Assembly (NCBI RefSeq): GCF_004346685.1 | Contig: NZ_SMCO01000007.1 | Coordinates: 62,001 to 126,000, forward strand | Direction of reading: 5' to 3' | DNA from: Sulfurirhabdus autotrophica | GTDB lineage: Bacteria; Pseudomonadota; Gammaproteobacteria; Burkholderiales; SMCO01 | Length of the DNA: 64,000 bases | Shown here: positions 28,695-37,022 of the stretch, piece by piece | How the letters are laid out: every line of letters begins with the position of its first letter | How positions within the stretch are numbered: position 1 is the first letter of the stretch | Translations under genes and position numbers: made by a program | Notes under the pieces: generated by a model | What the model was told of the DNA's origin: nothing | The model's input: the letters and a program-made list of their open reading frames with translations, nothing else | Databases searched by the model: none

Positions 28695-29830
28695 GAGGCG
28701 ATCGTTTTTCCTGGTCAAGATTTTCAGCGATTGTGGTGAAAGAATTCATCCAGATGCGACGGGATCGGCTCACTTTCGCCATGATGGTCGGTATTCCCAT
28801 GATGCAGTTGATCCTGTTTGGATTCGCCATTAATTCAGACCCCAAGCATTTACCCACTGCGGTATTGTCGGCAGACCATAGCCCATTTTCCCGTTCATTT
28901 ATCCGCGCATTGGAAAATAGCCAATATTTTGTCGTAGAAAAACAGGCCACCAGTGAAGCAGAAGCAGACCGAATGCTCGCGGTAGGTGATGTGCAATTTG
29001 TCATCAATATTCCTGAAAATTTCTCTCGAAAACTGCAGAGGGGTGAACGTCCAAGCATTCTGGTTGAAGCCGACGCGACCGACCCTTCGGCAACAGGTAA
29101 TGCAATTAGTGCTATTAATAATCTGGCGCAGACGGCAATCAATCGTGATTTGCAAGGGGTTTTGCAAACACAACAACCCAAGCCTGCTGCTTTTGATGTA
29201 AATATTCACCGGCGCTATAACCCAGAAGGTATCACCCAGTACAATATTGTGCCGGGCCTGATGGGGGTGATACTAACCATGACCATGATCATGATGACCG
29301 GGCTTGCCATGACCCGTGAACGGGAACGCGGTACCATGGAAAATCTGCTCGCCACACCGGTAAAACCGTTTGAAGTCATGGCAGGCAAAATCATGCCGTA
29401 CATACTGGTTGGCTATATACAGGTGACGCTGATCATGCTCGCTGCACGCTTGATATTCAATGTGCCGATGCTGGGTAGTATTCCCATGTTGTACCTGGTA
29501 ATCCTCGCCTTTATTGCGGCAAACCTTTCGGTGGGCATCATGTTTTCTACCATCGCCAAAAATCAGATGCAGGCCATGCAAATGACTTTTTTCTTCTTTC
29601 TCCCCTCGTTGTTGCTGTCAGGCTTCATGTTCCCCTTTCGCGGAATGCCGCCTTGGGCACAAACCATTGGAGAAATATTACCCCTGACACATTTCTTGAG
29701 GATGGTGCGTGGCATCTTGCTGAAAGGAAATGGCGTGATGGATACGCTGCCGCATTTATGGCCCATTGGTTTGTTTATTTTATTTGTGGTGGGTATTGGT
29801 TTAAAGCGGTATAGGAAAACACTGGATTAG
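28691..29830 (+). CDS. ABC-2 type exporter, permease (YbhS/YbhR-like)
   Basis: 379 residues. A cytoplasmic start MRGDRFSWSRFSAIVVKEFIQMRRDR is followed by TM1, a large extracytoplasmic loop (about 50-180) and five further hydrophobic segments, with MTGLAMTRERERGTMENLLATPV as the coupling region. This is the classical ABC-2/DrrB-like layout. I set the start at the ATGA overlap with the ATPase gene rather than the longer frame from 28619, which would run inside that gene. With the adaptor and ATPase it completes a likely drug or toxic-compound exporter. Confidence 0.92.
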   Translation: MRGDRFSWSRFSAIVVKEFIQMRRDRLTFAMMVGIPMMQLILFGFAINSDPKHLPTAVLSADHSPFSRSFIRALENSQYFVVEKQATSEAEADRMLAVGDVQFVINIPENFSRKLQRGERPSILVEADATDPSATGNAISAINNLAQTAINRDLQGVLQTQQPKPAAFDVNIHRRYNPEGITQYNIVPGLMGVILTMTMIMMTGLAMTRERERGTMENLLATPVKPFEVMAGKIMPYILVGYIQVTLIMLAARLIFNVPMLGSIPMLYLVILAFIAANLSVGIMFSTIAKNQMQAMQMTFFFFLPSLLLSGFMFPFRGMPPWAQTIGEILPLTHFLRMVRGILLKGNGVMDTLPHLWPIGLFILFVVGIGLKRYRKTLD

Positions 29831-30028
29831 TCCGTTTTTATTATTCACATCAAGCAGTTATCTGGATGAACTTTCCGTCTGTTAAGCATGATTTTTAAAA
29901 CCTGCTACGCTTGAATTTCCTTCAGAAAAAACTGATCTAAACATCTAGTGGTTACCATTTTACGGTTTAATCTGAAGCGTAATTTTTCAGAAAAACGCGT
30001 AACGTTTATTAACTAAAGAGGATAAATC

Positions 30029-31051
30029 ATGAAACTGAACAGACTACTTTTTGCATCACTGCTTGCGATATTTTGTATGGGATTTATTGTTGAATCAGCT
30101 TCCGCAGCAGATGAGGGAAAGTCCCCTCAGAAAATGCCAGCAGTTCAAAAATTCGAACCGATCCCTGCTAACAAGGATGATGACATACGGGTGTTCTATC
30201 CTGATGGAAAAGAAGTTAAAGGGGTGCAAGCTCTTGAATTGATGCAGGCTGGTAAACCGGGCTTAACCATCTGGCTTGCAGGGAATCAATTCTTTGCCAT
30301 GGAAGATGTAATCCATGCCTTTCAGAAAAACAACAAGGAAGTGGTAGGGGTCATTACCATGCCTCCTGGCAAGGTAATGAACGCCATTCTGAATGGGGGG
30401 TGGTCCTACATGAACAAAGACTATGCGATGACCCCTGATGTATTCGGGATGGTGGACATGGGCTCGGTAAAGAAACTTAAGGAAGCAGGTAAAGGCAAAG
30501 ACTATGTGACCTACATGCACAACCAGCTGGTGCTAATGGTCGCGGATGGTAATCCAAAAAAAATCAAGGGCATTGCCGATCTTGGTCGACCTGAGCTTAA
30601 AGTGATGCTGCCAAATCCGATCATGGAAGGCATCATGAAATTCTATGCCAAAAAAGTTCTGGAACATAATGCTCTCTGGGACAAATTATCAGCCGGAAAA
30701 AATTGTCAGTCATGCTATGGCGCACCCAACGTTTACTTTACATCTGTTCATCATCGGGAAATCTCTGATGGCATCAAGGCCGGAAAAGTGGATGTGGGCA
30801 TCGTGTGGGCAACGGAATATAAGAATGCCCTCAAAGAAGGCCAGAAAGTAGGGGTAGTAAACCTGCCTGAGAAGGATAGCATGAAGAATGAGGTCAACTA
30901 TATTGCCGGTAACATCCCCGGCACAGCCCATGAAAAAAACGCAGTGGCGTATCTGAAATTCCTGGGAACCAAGGCTGGACAGACCGCATACTCAGACCAT
31001 GGCTTTATCGAAGCAACTGAAGAAGAGTTGAAGGTTCATGCTATTCCGTAA
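30029..31051 (+). CDS. orphan periplasmic substrate-binding protein (ModA/family 1-like)
   Basis: 340 residues. A signal peptide (1-26, ending ASA) is followed by a type II periplasmic-binding fold. The region LTIWLAGNQFFAMEDVIHAFQ resembles the first lobe of ModA-like proteins, and KVDVGIVWATEYKNAL resembles the second-lobe strand. A CxxC pair occurs in KNCQSCYGAPN, unusual for molybdate-binding proteins. No ABC permease or ATPase is adjacent on this strand, so it is an orphan. It could serve a distant transporter, a sensor, or bind a redox-active ligand. A strong ribosome site AAGAGGA precedes the ATG. Confidence 0.75.
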   Translation: MKLNRLLFASLLAIFCMGFIVESASAADEGKSPQKMPAVQKFEPIPANKDDDIRVFYPDGKEVKGVQALELMQAGKPGLTIWLAGNQFFAMEDVIHAFQKNNKEVVGVITMPPGKVMNAILNGGWSYMNKDYAMTPDVFGMVDMGSVKKLKEAGKGKDYVTYMHNQLVLMVADGNPKKIKGIADLGRPELKVMLPNPIMEGIMKFYAKKVLEHNALWDKLSAGKNCQSCYGAPNVYFTSVHHREISDGIKAGKVDVGIVWATEYKNALKEGQKVGVVNLPEKDSMKNEVNYIAGNIPGTAHEKNAVAYLKFLGTKAGQTAYSDHGFIEATEEELKVHAIP

Positions 31052-31153
31052 ATGGTTGTACCTTTGAAACAGGACTGCGATGACAGGCTTGGGTTAAAGC
31101 TGTTTCAGTATTGTATAAACGGCAGATCATATTGACTCAATCCTCTCGCAGTA

Positions 31154-31216
31154 ACTGTTTGGAAAGACTTGAAAGGCTCGGTTTATACACTGAGCTTTTC
31201 AAAATATTTGAACAGT
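31154..31216. repeat. long imperfect hairpin after the binding-protein gene
   Basis: Outer arms ACTGTT (31154-31159) and AACAGT (31211-31216) enclose an inner 11-bp stem (TTGAAAGGCTC with GAGCTTTTCAA, one G-U pair). It begins 102 bases after the stop. It may be a terminator or mRNA-stabilising structure; there is no clean T-run. Confidence 0.45.
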
Positions 31217-31329
31217 CCGTCATTTGAATTGGATGCCTGCTGTCAGCGTGTCACGTATAAAAGATTTGGTTGAGTAGATCTGTGAAATTCAACGTTGTGC
31301 ATGAAGGTTTAGAATGATCATGGGCATTG

Positions 31330-31917
31330 TCAGAAGAGCGTCTCCCGATACCGTTCATGTCCGTTTAGCATTACTGCCAGAATGCCAGCCTTTCCACGAT
31401 TGTCGATTGCGACAAGCATTGAGACCTTCTCGCCCCCCTGCGGCCGCTCAATCTGTCTGCCTGTCCCTTCCTGCACATAATACTGTTCGATACCGTAGCG
31501 GACATTCAACGTGCGTTGCTTAACTGATTTGTTTGTTGTGCGGTCCCACTCGAATTCGCTGGAATACTGGACTTCGCCTTTAAGTGGCAGAAGACCGGAC
31601 GGGATATCACTGCGCTGGTGGTAGACCGAGATGGCTTTCGCGCCATTGGGGTCGGGTTTGAGCGCAACCCATACCGTGTCATAACGTTTGAAGTCTTTAT
31701 CACCCCCAAGAGCCGATTCGCCGTCGAGATGAAGTCGGCTGATCGGATAGGCAAGGCGCGCGAAATCTCCCATGAACATGGAACGCGGGTCGACCGGTTC
31801 GGTTTGAAGTATTACTGGCACTCCGGTATTCAGTGTCCACTGCTTATCGGCGATCATTGCCGCTAGCGCGGAAATCTGAATGCCAGCCAGAAGAGCGATT
31901 TTTAGCCACAGATTCAT
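31330..31917 (-). CDS. GDYXXLXY-domain exported protein
   Basis: 195 residues. An N-terminal hydrophobic segment (about 5-22) anchors or exports the protein. The family motif appears as GDFARLAY in MFMGDFARLAYPISRL. The C-terminus has RYGIEQYYVQEGTGRQIER, another conserved block. Function is unknown; members almost always sit beside DUF2157 membrane proteins, as here, where the two genes overlap by 4 bases. Confidence 0.85.
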   Translation of the reverse strand: MNLWLKIALLAGIQISALAAMIADKQWTLNTGVPVILQTEPVDPRSMFMGDFARLAYPISRLHLDGESALGGDKDFKRYDTVWVALKPDPNGAKAISVYHQRSDIPSGLLPLKGEVQYSSEFEWDRTTNKSVKQRTLNVRYGIEQYYVQEGTGRQIERPQGGEKVSMLVAIDNRGKAGILAVMLNGHERYRETLF

Positions 31918-33227
31918 GATTGCCCCCGGTCTGCCATGTCGTGCATGAGCGAGCGACGACTGCGCTCCAGCCAGCCGCCACCGGCCAGGAGCAACACGCC
32001 GCCAGCCATGAAGAAGAGTGAGCGATCTAGGAGTGTCCAGAAAGTATCAAAGTAGCGGGCCAGCACCAATATTGAAAAGGCGGTAAATGCCCTGTTCACC
32101 ATTGCGCGGTCGCCGTGGCGGATACCGAGATCACCGATCCAGTAAAGCATCCCGAGAAAGAGGGCATTCCAGAACAGCGCAAGCAATCCACCACTGCGAG
32201 GTACCATGACCTCGATCGCCAGCAGTAAAGCAAATCCTATCCCCAGTGCAATGACAATACGCAGCCGCTCAGTGGATAATTCGCTGTTTCGGGTAAGGCG
32301 AAGAAGGCCAGCCGTATAAATCGCTGCGGTGCCGGCAAGGGCAATTAACCACGGTGCAAGGTCACGCGCAGGGTTGGCCTGGTGCCCCGCAAAGTCGGGA
32401 AAGGTGAAAACGAAGGCCCCTGCCAGCGCAGCAAGTAAAAAGTCAGCGCGCACTGCACGGGCGAACGGATGTTCGCTGGCTTGCGCGAGCGCCCAGCAGC
32501 CCGTAATGCCCAGCACCTGCAGTGCAAACAGGCGCATGTGATCGTATGACTCCCATGAACCGCCAAACCATGGCTGGGCATGCCAGCCGACCATCCAGAG
32601 GATAAAGAGCGCGCCCCATCCACGGGCCGCAATATGCCATTCGTGGCGTAAGAGCGGCACGGCAGCAAGCAATAAATAGCCCAGTAGCGGCCAGTTCATC
32701 ATCCGGTAATCAAATTGCTCGTTCCATGTCCACAGTGCAGCCAGCGCGATTGAGGCCACCAATGCGGGTTGGGATTCTAGCAGCCATGCGGTCAGCAAGC
32801 CACCAGCCGCCCACATCGCGATTCCGTCGGGGAAGTGTGCATCGATATGGTAAATCTGACCAATCAGCATGATCGCTGCGCCAAAGAATAAGACCGAAAG
32901 GAGCGCCATACCTTGTGCCAGTTTGGGCAGAGCGCCACGGGTAAGGCAGAAGCCATGTGCGATATGACTGGCGGTGAGGGAAACCAGGATAAGCACAAGC
33001 TTGGTGAGCTTATTCATCTCGTTCCAGTGAGCGGCAAACCAGGTGATGACACCAACACCAAGCAAGAGCGCGCCAATCAGTGCCAGTGAAGAAGCCCAAA
33101 CCAGTTTAGGCTGCCGGGTAGCAATGTCGTTAAGGATAGCCTGCGCACCTTCGGCGGCCACCCATCCTTCTTGTTGCCAGCGCGGTAATTCCTGCGCAAG
33201 CCGTTTACTGAATCCCTTGTCGCTCAT
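31914..33227 (-). CDS. DUF2157 polytopic membrane protein
   Basis: 437 residues from the chosen start. A soluble N-terminal DUF2157 segment (about 1-40, KRLAQELPRWQQEGWVAAEGA) is followed by about a dozen hydrophobic helices. Function is unknown. ATG 33227 has a strong GAGGAA ribosome site; the frame could extend five codons upstream. Base composition is noticeably more GC-rich than its neighbours, which could mean transfer, though this two-gene module is also common in the class. Confidence 0.85.
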   Translation of the reverse strand: MSDKGFSKRLAQELPRWQQEGWVAAEGAQAILNDIATRQPKLVWASSLALIGALLLGVGVITWFAAHWNEMNKLTKLVLILVSLTASHIAHGFCLTRGALPKLAQGMALLSVLFFGAAIMLIGQIYHIDAHFPDGIAMWAAGGLLTAWLLESQPALVASIALAALWTWNEQFDYRMMNWPLLGYLLLAAVPLLRHEWHIAARGWGALFILWMVGWHAQPWFGGSWESYDHMRLFALQVLGITGCWALAQASEHPFARAVRADFLLAALAGAFVFTFPDFAGHQANPARDLAPWLIALAGTAAIYTAGLLRLTRNSELSTERLRIVIALGIGFALLLAIEVMVPRSGGLLALFWNALFLGMLYWIGDLGIRHGDRAMVNRAFTAFSILVLARYFDTFWTLLDRSLFFMAGGVLLLAGGGWLERSRRSLMHDMADRGQS

Positions 33228-33314
33228 CGTTCCTCTCACCAAGATGCTTTTAATCTATATCAGCGCTGAATTCGCGCGAGTGTTTATTTATTTGGTACCA
33301 CACTCGGGATACCT

Positions 33315-33346
33315 TCAAACTGCATGATTGAAATAATGCAGTTTGA
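33315..33346. terminator. hairpin in the intergenic region
   Basis: Perfect 11-bp arms TCAAACTGCAT and ATGCAGTTTGA with a 10-base loop. It lies near 90 bases upstream of the DUF2157 gene and next to the gene remnant, and could be the terminator of the lost gene. No T-run follows. Confidence 0.4.
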
Positions 33347-33384
33347 ATGAACACGGATGGCAGGAAGCTTTTATCCTAGTTTGC

Positions 33385-33480
33385 TCACTCTTTAACCTCG
33401 CCACGCTCCGTATACAACAAATCATCCAGGCGGACTAGCTGACCTTTTTCGACCCTTTCAGCTATGGCATCAAAAGATTG
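33385..33480 (-). pseudogene. possible 3'-end gene remnant
   Basis: A 31-codon frame on the minus strand ends in a stop but lacks any normal start codon before the in-frame TAG upstream. Its translation contains AIAERVEKGQLVRLDDLLYT, which looks like a genuine small-protein C-terminus (amphipathic helix, balanced charge), not random translation. It may be what is left of a small antitoxin or DNA-binding protein. The family is not recognised. Confidence 0.3.
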
Positions 33481-33718
33481 CTAAAATGAATCAATGATAA
33501 AATGATAATAACATAACTCAAGAAGCTTGCTATTGATCTTGCTTAATGACTTGTTAGAACGCAAAAATTTTCTATCAGAGTTCAAAGCTGAAGTGGGGAT
33601 GTGGGTTTAAAAGTCCAAAGGGTATTGCGTTGTATGAGATTCACACTTTCGAGGTTGGACTTTGCATTTGATAATTCTTGAGTTGAAGTAAAAATCGATT
33701 CTACTTTTGAAACGTATA

Positions 33719-33739
33719 CCCTCACCAGAAAGGTGAGGG
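33719..33739 (-). terminator. terminator of the FabMG-like gene
   Basis: An 8-bp GC-rich stem (CCCTCACC/GGTGAGGG) with a 5-base loop lies 22 bases beyond the stop codon on the minus strand. The downstream T content is modest. Confidence 0.6.
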
Positions 33740-33760
33740 GGAAGTATTTACCTGTGAGCT

Positions 33761-35077
33761 TCAACCATGTATCAAATTAAGCTGTTTGGCAATAATGTCA
33801 TGATTCAGCCACACAACCGGTGCAGATGGGTCAGATGCTGCGTGGAACATCAGCGGCCCGGTTCCTTCCAGTACCAGAGCACTCAACAGATCGGTTATCA
33901 GTGCTTTACGGTCGATATGCATTTGGGTGATTTCGTCTGACGTACCAATCATGATATCTGCTAGGGGTGCGGAGTTATCCATTGGCCAGGCTTCAAAATT
34001 ACGGAATTCGGTGATGACACCGTTTTTATTGTAATCATCAATTTTCTGTAACAGATCTTCAAGCGAAGACCCTTCTTGCAATAACGCATGGCAAGCTTGC
34101 CACTGCGCGTCTACCCAAGCACCGCCGCCTTCTTTCTTCAGCGACCTAAGTAGTGGAAAGAGGGAAAGTTCAACCCCAACGAAAATATCAGAGGAGTTGG
34201 TGCGTATTTCAGGGCAGTTGAATACTGTGGCCTTGATACCTTTGCTCCATGCGTCTTCTGCAATATGCTCCAGGCGCATTTTGGCTTTGCCCTGGGTATA
34301 GTTGGTATAGGTTTGCCACTGGTACTTTCCGTCGATAAGAATTTCTGTGCCATGATAGCCATAGGCAGTGTAACGTACCTGGCCGCCGGTTTTTTCCATC
34401 CGTTCGCGGATAGCGGCACTACCTTCAATAAGGTATTGAAACGTGTTGGCCGTCACTTCGTCAAAATTCATCAGGATCAGCTTGCCAAGATCACTTTCCA
34501 GCAGCGCGCGCGAAGACAGGAAGCGCTCGCCGCGACCTTTGTAGATTCGGTTGGCAATAGCAAGGAAAACCTTCACCTTTGGGATGCCACCAGCCATGGT
34601 ATGAGCAAAGAAGACGTTGCTGCCATCTGCAATCATGCCATCAATTTGGCTCATGACTTGTGCAATAGAATCTTTTACGCGTTTTACACCCACTTCGCGG
34701 CATTTTTCGATGTGTTTGAAATCGAGCTTGTCATCTTGCCAGCTTTTCAGGGTCATGCCAGCAAGCATATCGGTTGGTGTGAGTTCGCCAGTTGGCGCAT
34801 CCAGATCAAATCCGGCCATTAGCGGTATGTTGATGATTTTGCTGCCGAGATTTTCTTCGGCCGTAGCCAATTCTTCGTCCGTGAGCGGCCGTAAAGCGTT
34901 GTTTTCATCGCGGCGGCCGACGGTAACGCCGATTATCGTCATACCGGCTTTGCGGGCTTCGTTTACCAGTCCGTTAGCGTAACCTCGCCCAAAGAGTTCA
35001 CCGAACAGTACGAAAACATCTCCTTTGCGAAAAATATTTTTCTGTGGAATATCTCTTAAGGGAAAAGGTGCAATCAT
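33761..35077 (-). CDS. FabMG-like protein (candidate enoyl-ACP reductase)
   Basis: 438 residues from the chosen start. The N-terminus has a Rossmann-like turn, VFVLFGELFGRGYANGLV, followed by TIIGVTVGRRDENN. The middle has KVKVFLAIANRIYKGRGERF and YGYHGTEILIDG. I recognise this only as the family now called FabMG in databases, after a metagenome-derived enoyl-ACP reductase; enzymatic activity is not proven from sequence. No fatty-acid genes adjoin. ATG 35077 has a GAGG box 9 bases upstream and begins MIAPFPLRD; the longer frame adds five codons with no ribosome site. Confidence 0.55.
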   Translation of the reverse strand: MIAPFPLRDIPQKNIFRKGDVFVLFGELFGRGYANGLVNEARKAGMTIIGVTVGRRDENNALRPLTDEELATAEENLGSKIINIPLMAGFDLDAPTGELTPTDMLAGMTLKSWQDDKLDFKHIEKCREVGVKRVKDSIAQVMSQIDGMIADGSNVFFAHTMAGGIPKVKVFLAIANRIYKGRGERFLSSRALLESDLGKLILMNFDEVTANTFQYLIEGSAAIRERMEKTGGQVRYTAYGYHGTEILIDGKYQWQTYTNYTQGKAKMRLEHIAEDAWSKGIKATVFNCPEIRTNSSDIFVGVELSLFPLLRSLKKEGGGAWVDAQWQACHALLQEGSSLEDLLQKIDDYNKNGVITEFRNFEAWPMDNSAPLADIMIGTSDEITQMHIDRKALITDLLSALVLEGTGPLMFHAASDPSAPVVWLNHDIIAKQLNLIHG

Positions 35078-35238
35078 AGGTAATAGCCTCAAACGGAATT
35101 GCGTATTGTATCAAATTCTCATTTGGAAGCATGAAAAACGACGAATGATGAATTTCAGCGCTTATAATGTAGGAGGACCTTAAATAAAACAAATTATTCC
35201 CGGATTGTCTTTCTCGACAATATGAATGGCTAAGAATC

Positions 35239-35985
35239 ATGGATGAATATATATACAGTAAAACCGGCAAAGGGCTGCGCGCCATTAACACGGGTACGTC
35301 TGAAATACCTTCTGTTGCAGCAAGTGTGCTTGCCCAGGTGGATGGTAAGTCCAGTGCAATAGAGGTGCATATGCGATGCCCTGAGTTAAGCAGCGAACAA
35401 GTGAAGCAGGCGTTTGACTGGCTTTTGCATGCAGGTTATGCCAAGGCATTGGCTAGTGAACTGCAAACGATTCATGCCCCCGCGAGCAACGCCGGTGTGG
35501 TGATGCTCGACCCTGTAGAGGGTTTGCAGGAGTGGGCCAAGGCGCAGCGCATGACGAAAGACTTGGCAAATGTGGGGTATTGCTCTTCAGGAAGTGCGGG
35601 GCAGTCCAAGCCCATAAACGCGAGTATCCTGATTGTCGAGGATGACCCGCAATTGGCTCAGCTGGAAATAGCTTTGCTCAGAAGAGAAGGGTATAAGTTG
35701 AGCCATGTGAGTTCAGGCGAACTGGCACTCGAAAAGTTAGAAACAGGTGCGCTGCCGGATGTTGTCATTCTCGATATCGTGTTGCCCGGTATAGATGGAT
35801 TTGAAACGCTGCGTACCCTGCGCGCCAAGGCAAGAACGGCGAATCTGCGCGTGGTCATGGTGACTTCACGGGTGAGCGATGAGGATGTGATGGAAGGCTT
35901 GATCAGCGGTGCGGATGGCTATATTTTTAAACCATTCCGTCCGGAAAAACTGACGAACAATCTGCTGGAGGTGCTTGGCTGGTAA
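35239..35985 (+). CDS. response regulator with N-terminal winged-helix-like domain and C-terminal receiver
   Basis: 248 residues, with the usual order reversed. Residues 1-75 (YSKTGKGLRAI...VLAQVDGKSSA...LLHAGYAKAL) look like a small winged-helix domain seen in betaproteobacterial signalling proteins. A 50-residue linker follows. Residues about 130-248 are a CheY-like receiver with the acidic pair VEDD, phospho-acceptor Asp in VVILDIVLPGIDG, Thr/Ser in VMVTSR and Lys in YIFKPF. No kinase is adjacent. The output is unknown; it may act by protein interaction rather than DNA binding. Confidence 0.8.
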   Translation: MDEYIYSKTGKGLRAINTGTSEIPSVAASVLAQVDGKSSAIEVHMRCPELSSEQVKQAFDWLLHAGYAKALASELQTIHAPASNAGVVMLDPVEGLQEWAKAQRMTKDLANVGYCSSGSAGQSKPINASILIVEDDPQLAQLEIALLRREGYKLSHVSSGELALEKLETGALPDVVILDIVLPGIDGFETLRTLRAKARTANLRVVMVTSRVSDEDVMEGLISGADGYIFKPFRPEKLTNNLLEVLGW

Positions 35986-36041
35986 TGGGGGTGAAATATT
36001 AATCCAGTCTGACGCAAAATTACAATTTCAGTAAGACTTAA

Positions 36042-36173
36042 TTAACCGCAGAGGCGCTGAGGCACGGAGAAAGGAAATGTTTTGGGCGAGTGAAATGTCG
36101 CCATGAAGCAAAGCGTCACAAATTATATATTGAATGGCCCGTCACCTCAGCGCCTCTGCGTCTCCGCGGTTAA
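36042..36173. repeat. inverted dispersed-repeat element (REP-like)
   Basis: The arm at 36042-36062 (TTAACCGCAGAGGCGCTGAGG) is the reverse complement of the arm at 36145-36173, except that the right arm carries 8 extra bases. About 80 bases of AT-rich sequence lie between. The TTAACCGCAGAGRCGC type of repeat occurs between genes in many Proteobacteria. It fills most of the gap between the regulator and methyltransferase genes. Confidence 0.65.
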
Positions 36174-36279
36174 TCTTCAATGCTTCCGGAAACGCGAACA
36201 AATGTTATCTTATGTTTCTGTGCCCACTTTCTTATGCGATGAGGGGTGTTTTTGAAAAAACCATAAATACCAGGTAGAA

Positions 36280-36927
36280 ATGAAACTGAAACCGCAAGAA
36301 CTGGAAGAGGCCGCTGCCCTTACACTTGAGTACTATAATCAACAGGCTGATGATTTTTTTGAAGGCACAATTGGCCATGATGTCAGTCAGAATATCGCGG
36401 CATTGTTGCAGTACATTGAAGGGGCGTTGCCTTTTACCATACTGGATGTTGGTTGTGGGCCGGGGCGTGATCTGAAAGTTTTCAGAGAACAAGGACACAT
36501 TGCTGTGGGTCTGGAAGGCGGTGTTCGTTTTGTTGAAATGGCGCGGACGTATAGCGGTTGTGATGTCTGGTTGCAAAATTTGATTAACCTCGACCTGCCT
36601 GCAGATCATTTTGATGGTGTTTTTGCTAACGCTTCGCTGTTTCATGTACCCAGCCAGGCGTTGCCTCGTGTATTGTCCGAGCTTTATGCCACACTAAAAC
36701 CAAATGGTGTTTTGTTCAGCTCGAACCCTCGTGGCAATAATCAGGAAGGCTGGAATAGAGGGAGATATGGTGCCTACCACGACCTTGAATCCTGGCGCAT
36801 ATTCATGACCAATGCAGGGTTTGTTGAACTGACCCATTACTACCGGCCACCTGGCGTGCCCATAGAGCAACAGCCCTGGCTGGCGAGTGTGTGGCGCAAG
36901 CCGCTTTTGCCCGTTGTAACAGAATAA
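36280..36927 (+). CDS. class I SAM-dependent methyltransferase
   Basis: 215 residues. The SAM-binding motif is ILDVGCGPGRDLKVF (near 60-74). Motif II is the acidic end of the second strand, replaced here by VGLEGG. The post-motifs are PADHFDGVFANASLFHVP and YATLKPNGVLFSS. It resembles UbiE/Tehb-like small-molecule methyltransferases. The substrate cannot be told. A start at 36280 gives MKLKPQELEEAAALTLEYYNQQADDF, a typical entry helix. Confidence 0.85.
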   Translation: MKLKPQELEEAAALTLEYYNQQADDFFEGTIGHDVSQNIAALLQYIEGALPFTILDVGCGPGRDLKVFREQGHIAVGLEGGVRFVEMARTYSGCDVWLQNLINLDLPADHFDGVFANASLFHVPSQALPRVLSELYATLKPNGVLFSSNPRGNNQEGWNRGRYGAYHDLESWRIFMTNAGFVELTHYYRPPGVPIEQQPWLASVWRKPLLPVVTE

Positions 36928-36952
36928 AATCTCAGTTATTTATTCGTTGCTT

Positions 36953-36976
36953 TGCTTATGCCTGTTTGCATAAGCA
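36953..36976. terminator. hairpin after the methyltransferase gene
   Basis: Perfect 9-bp arms TGCTTATGC and GCATAAGCA with a 6-base loop, 26 bases beyond the stop. It lacks a T-run, so termination is only likely. Confidence 0.45.
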
Positions 36977-37022
36977 TGGGCATCGCTAATAATAACTTGA
37001 TGTGATAAAAGGTGAGTTATAA

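Larger units (their letters stand above)
33228..33760. other. intergenic region left of the FabMG-like gene
   Basis: 533 bases without an intact gene. It holds an 11-bp hairpin (33315-33346), a 3'-end gene remnant on the minus strand (33385-33480) and a terminator hairpin (33719-33739). The rest is AT-rich (about 33481-33600) with no convincing frame. Confidence 0.6.
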
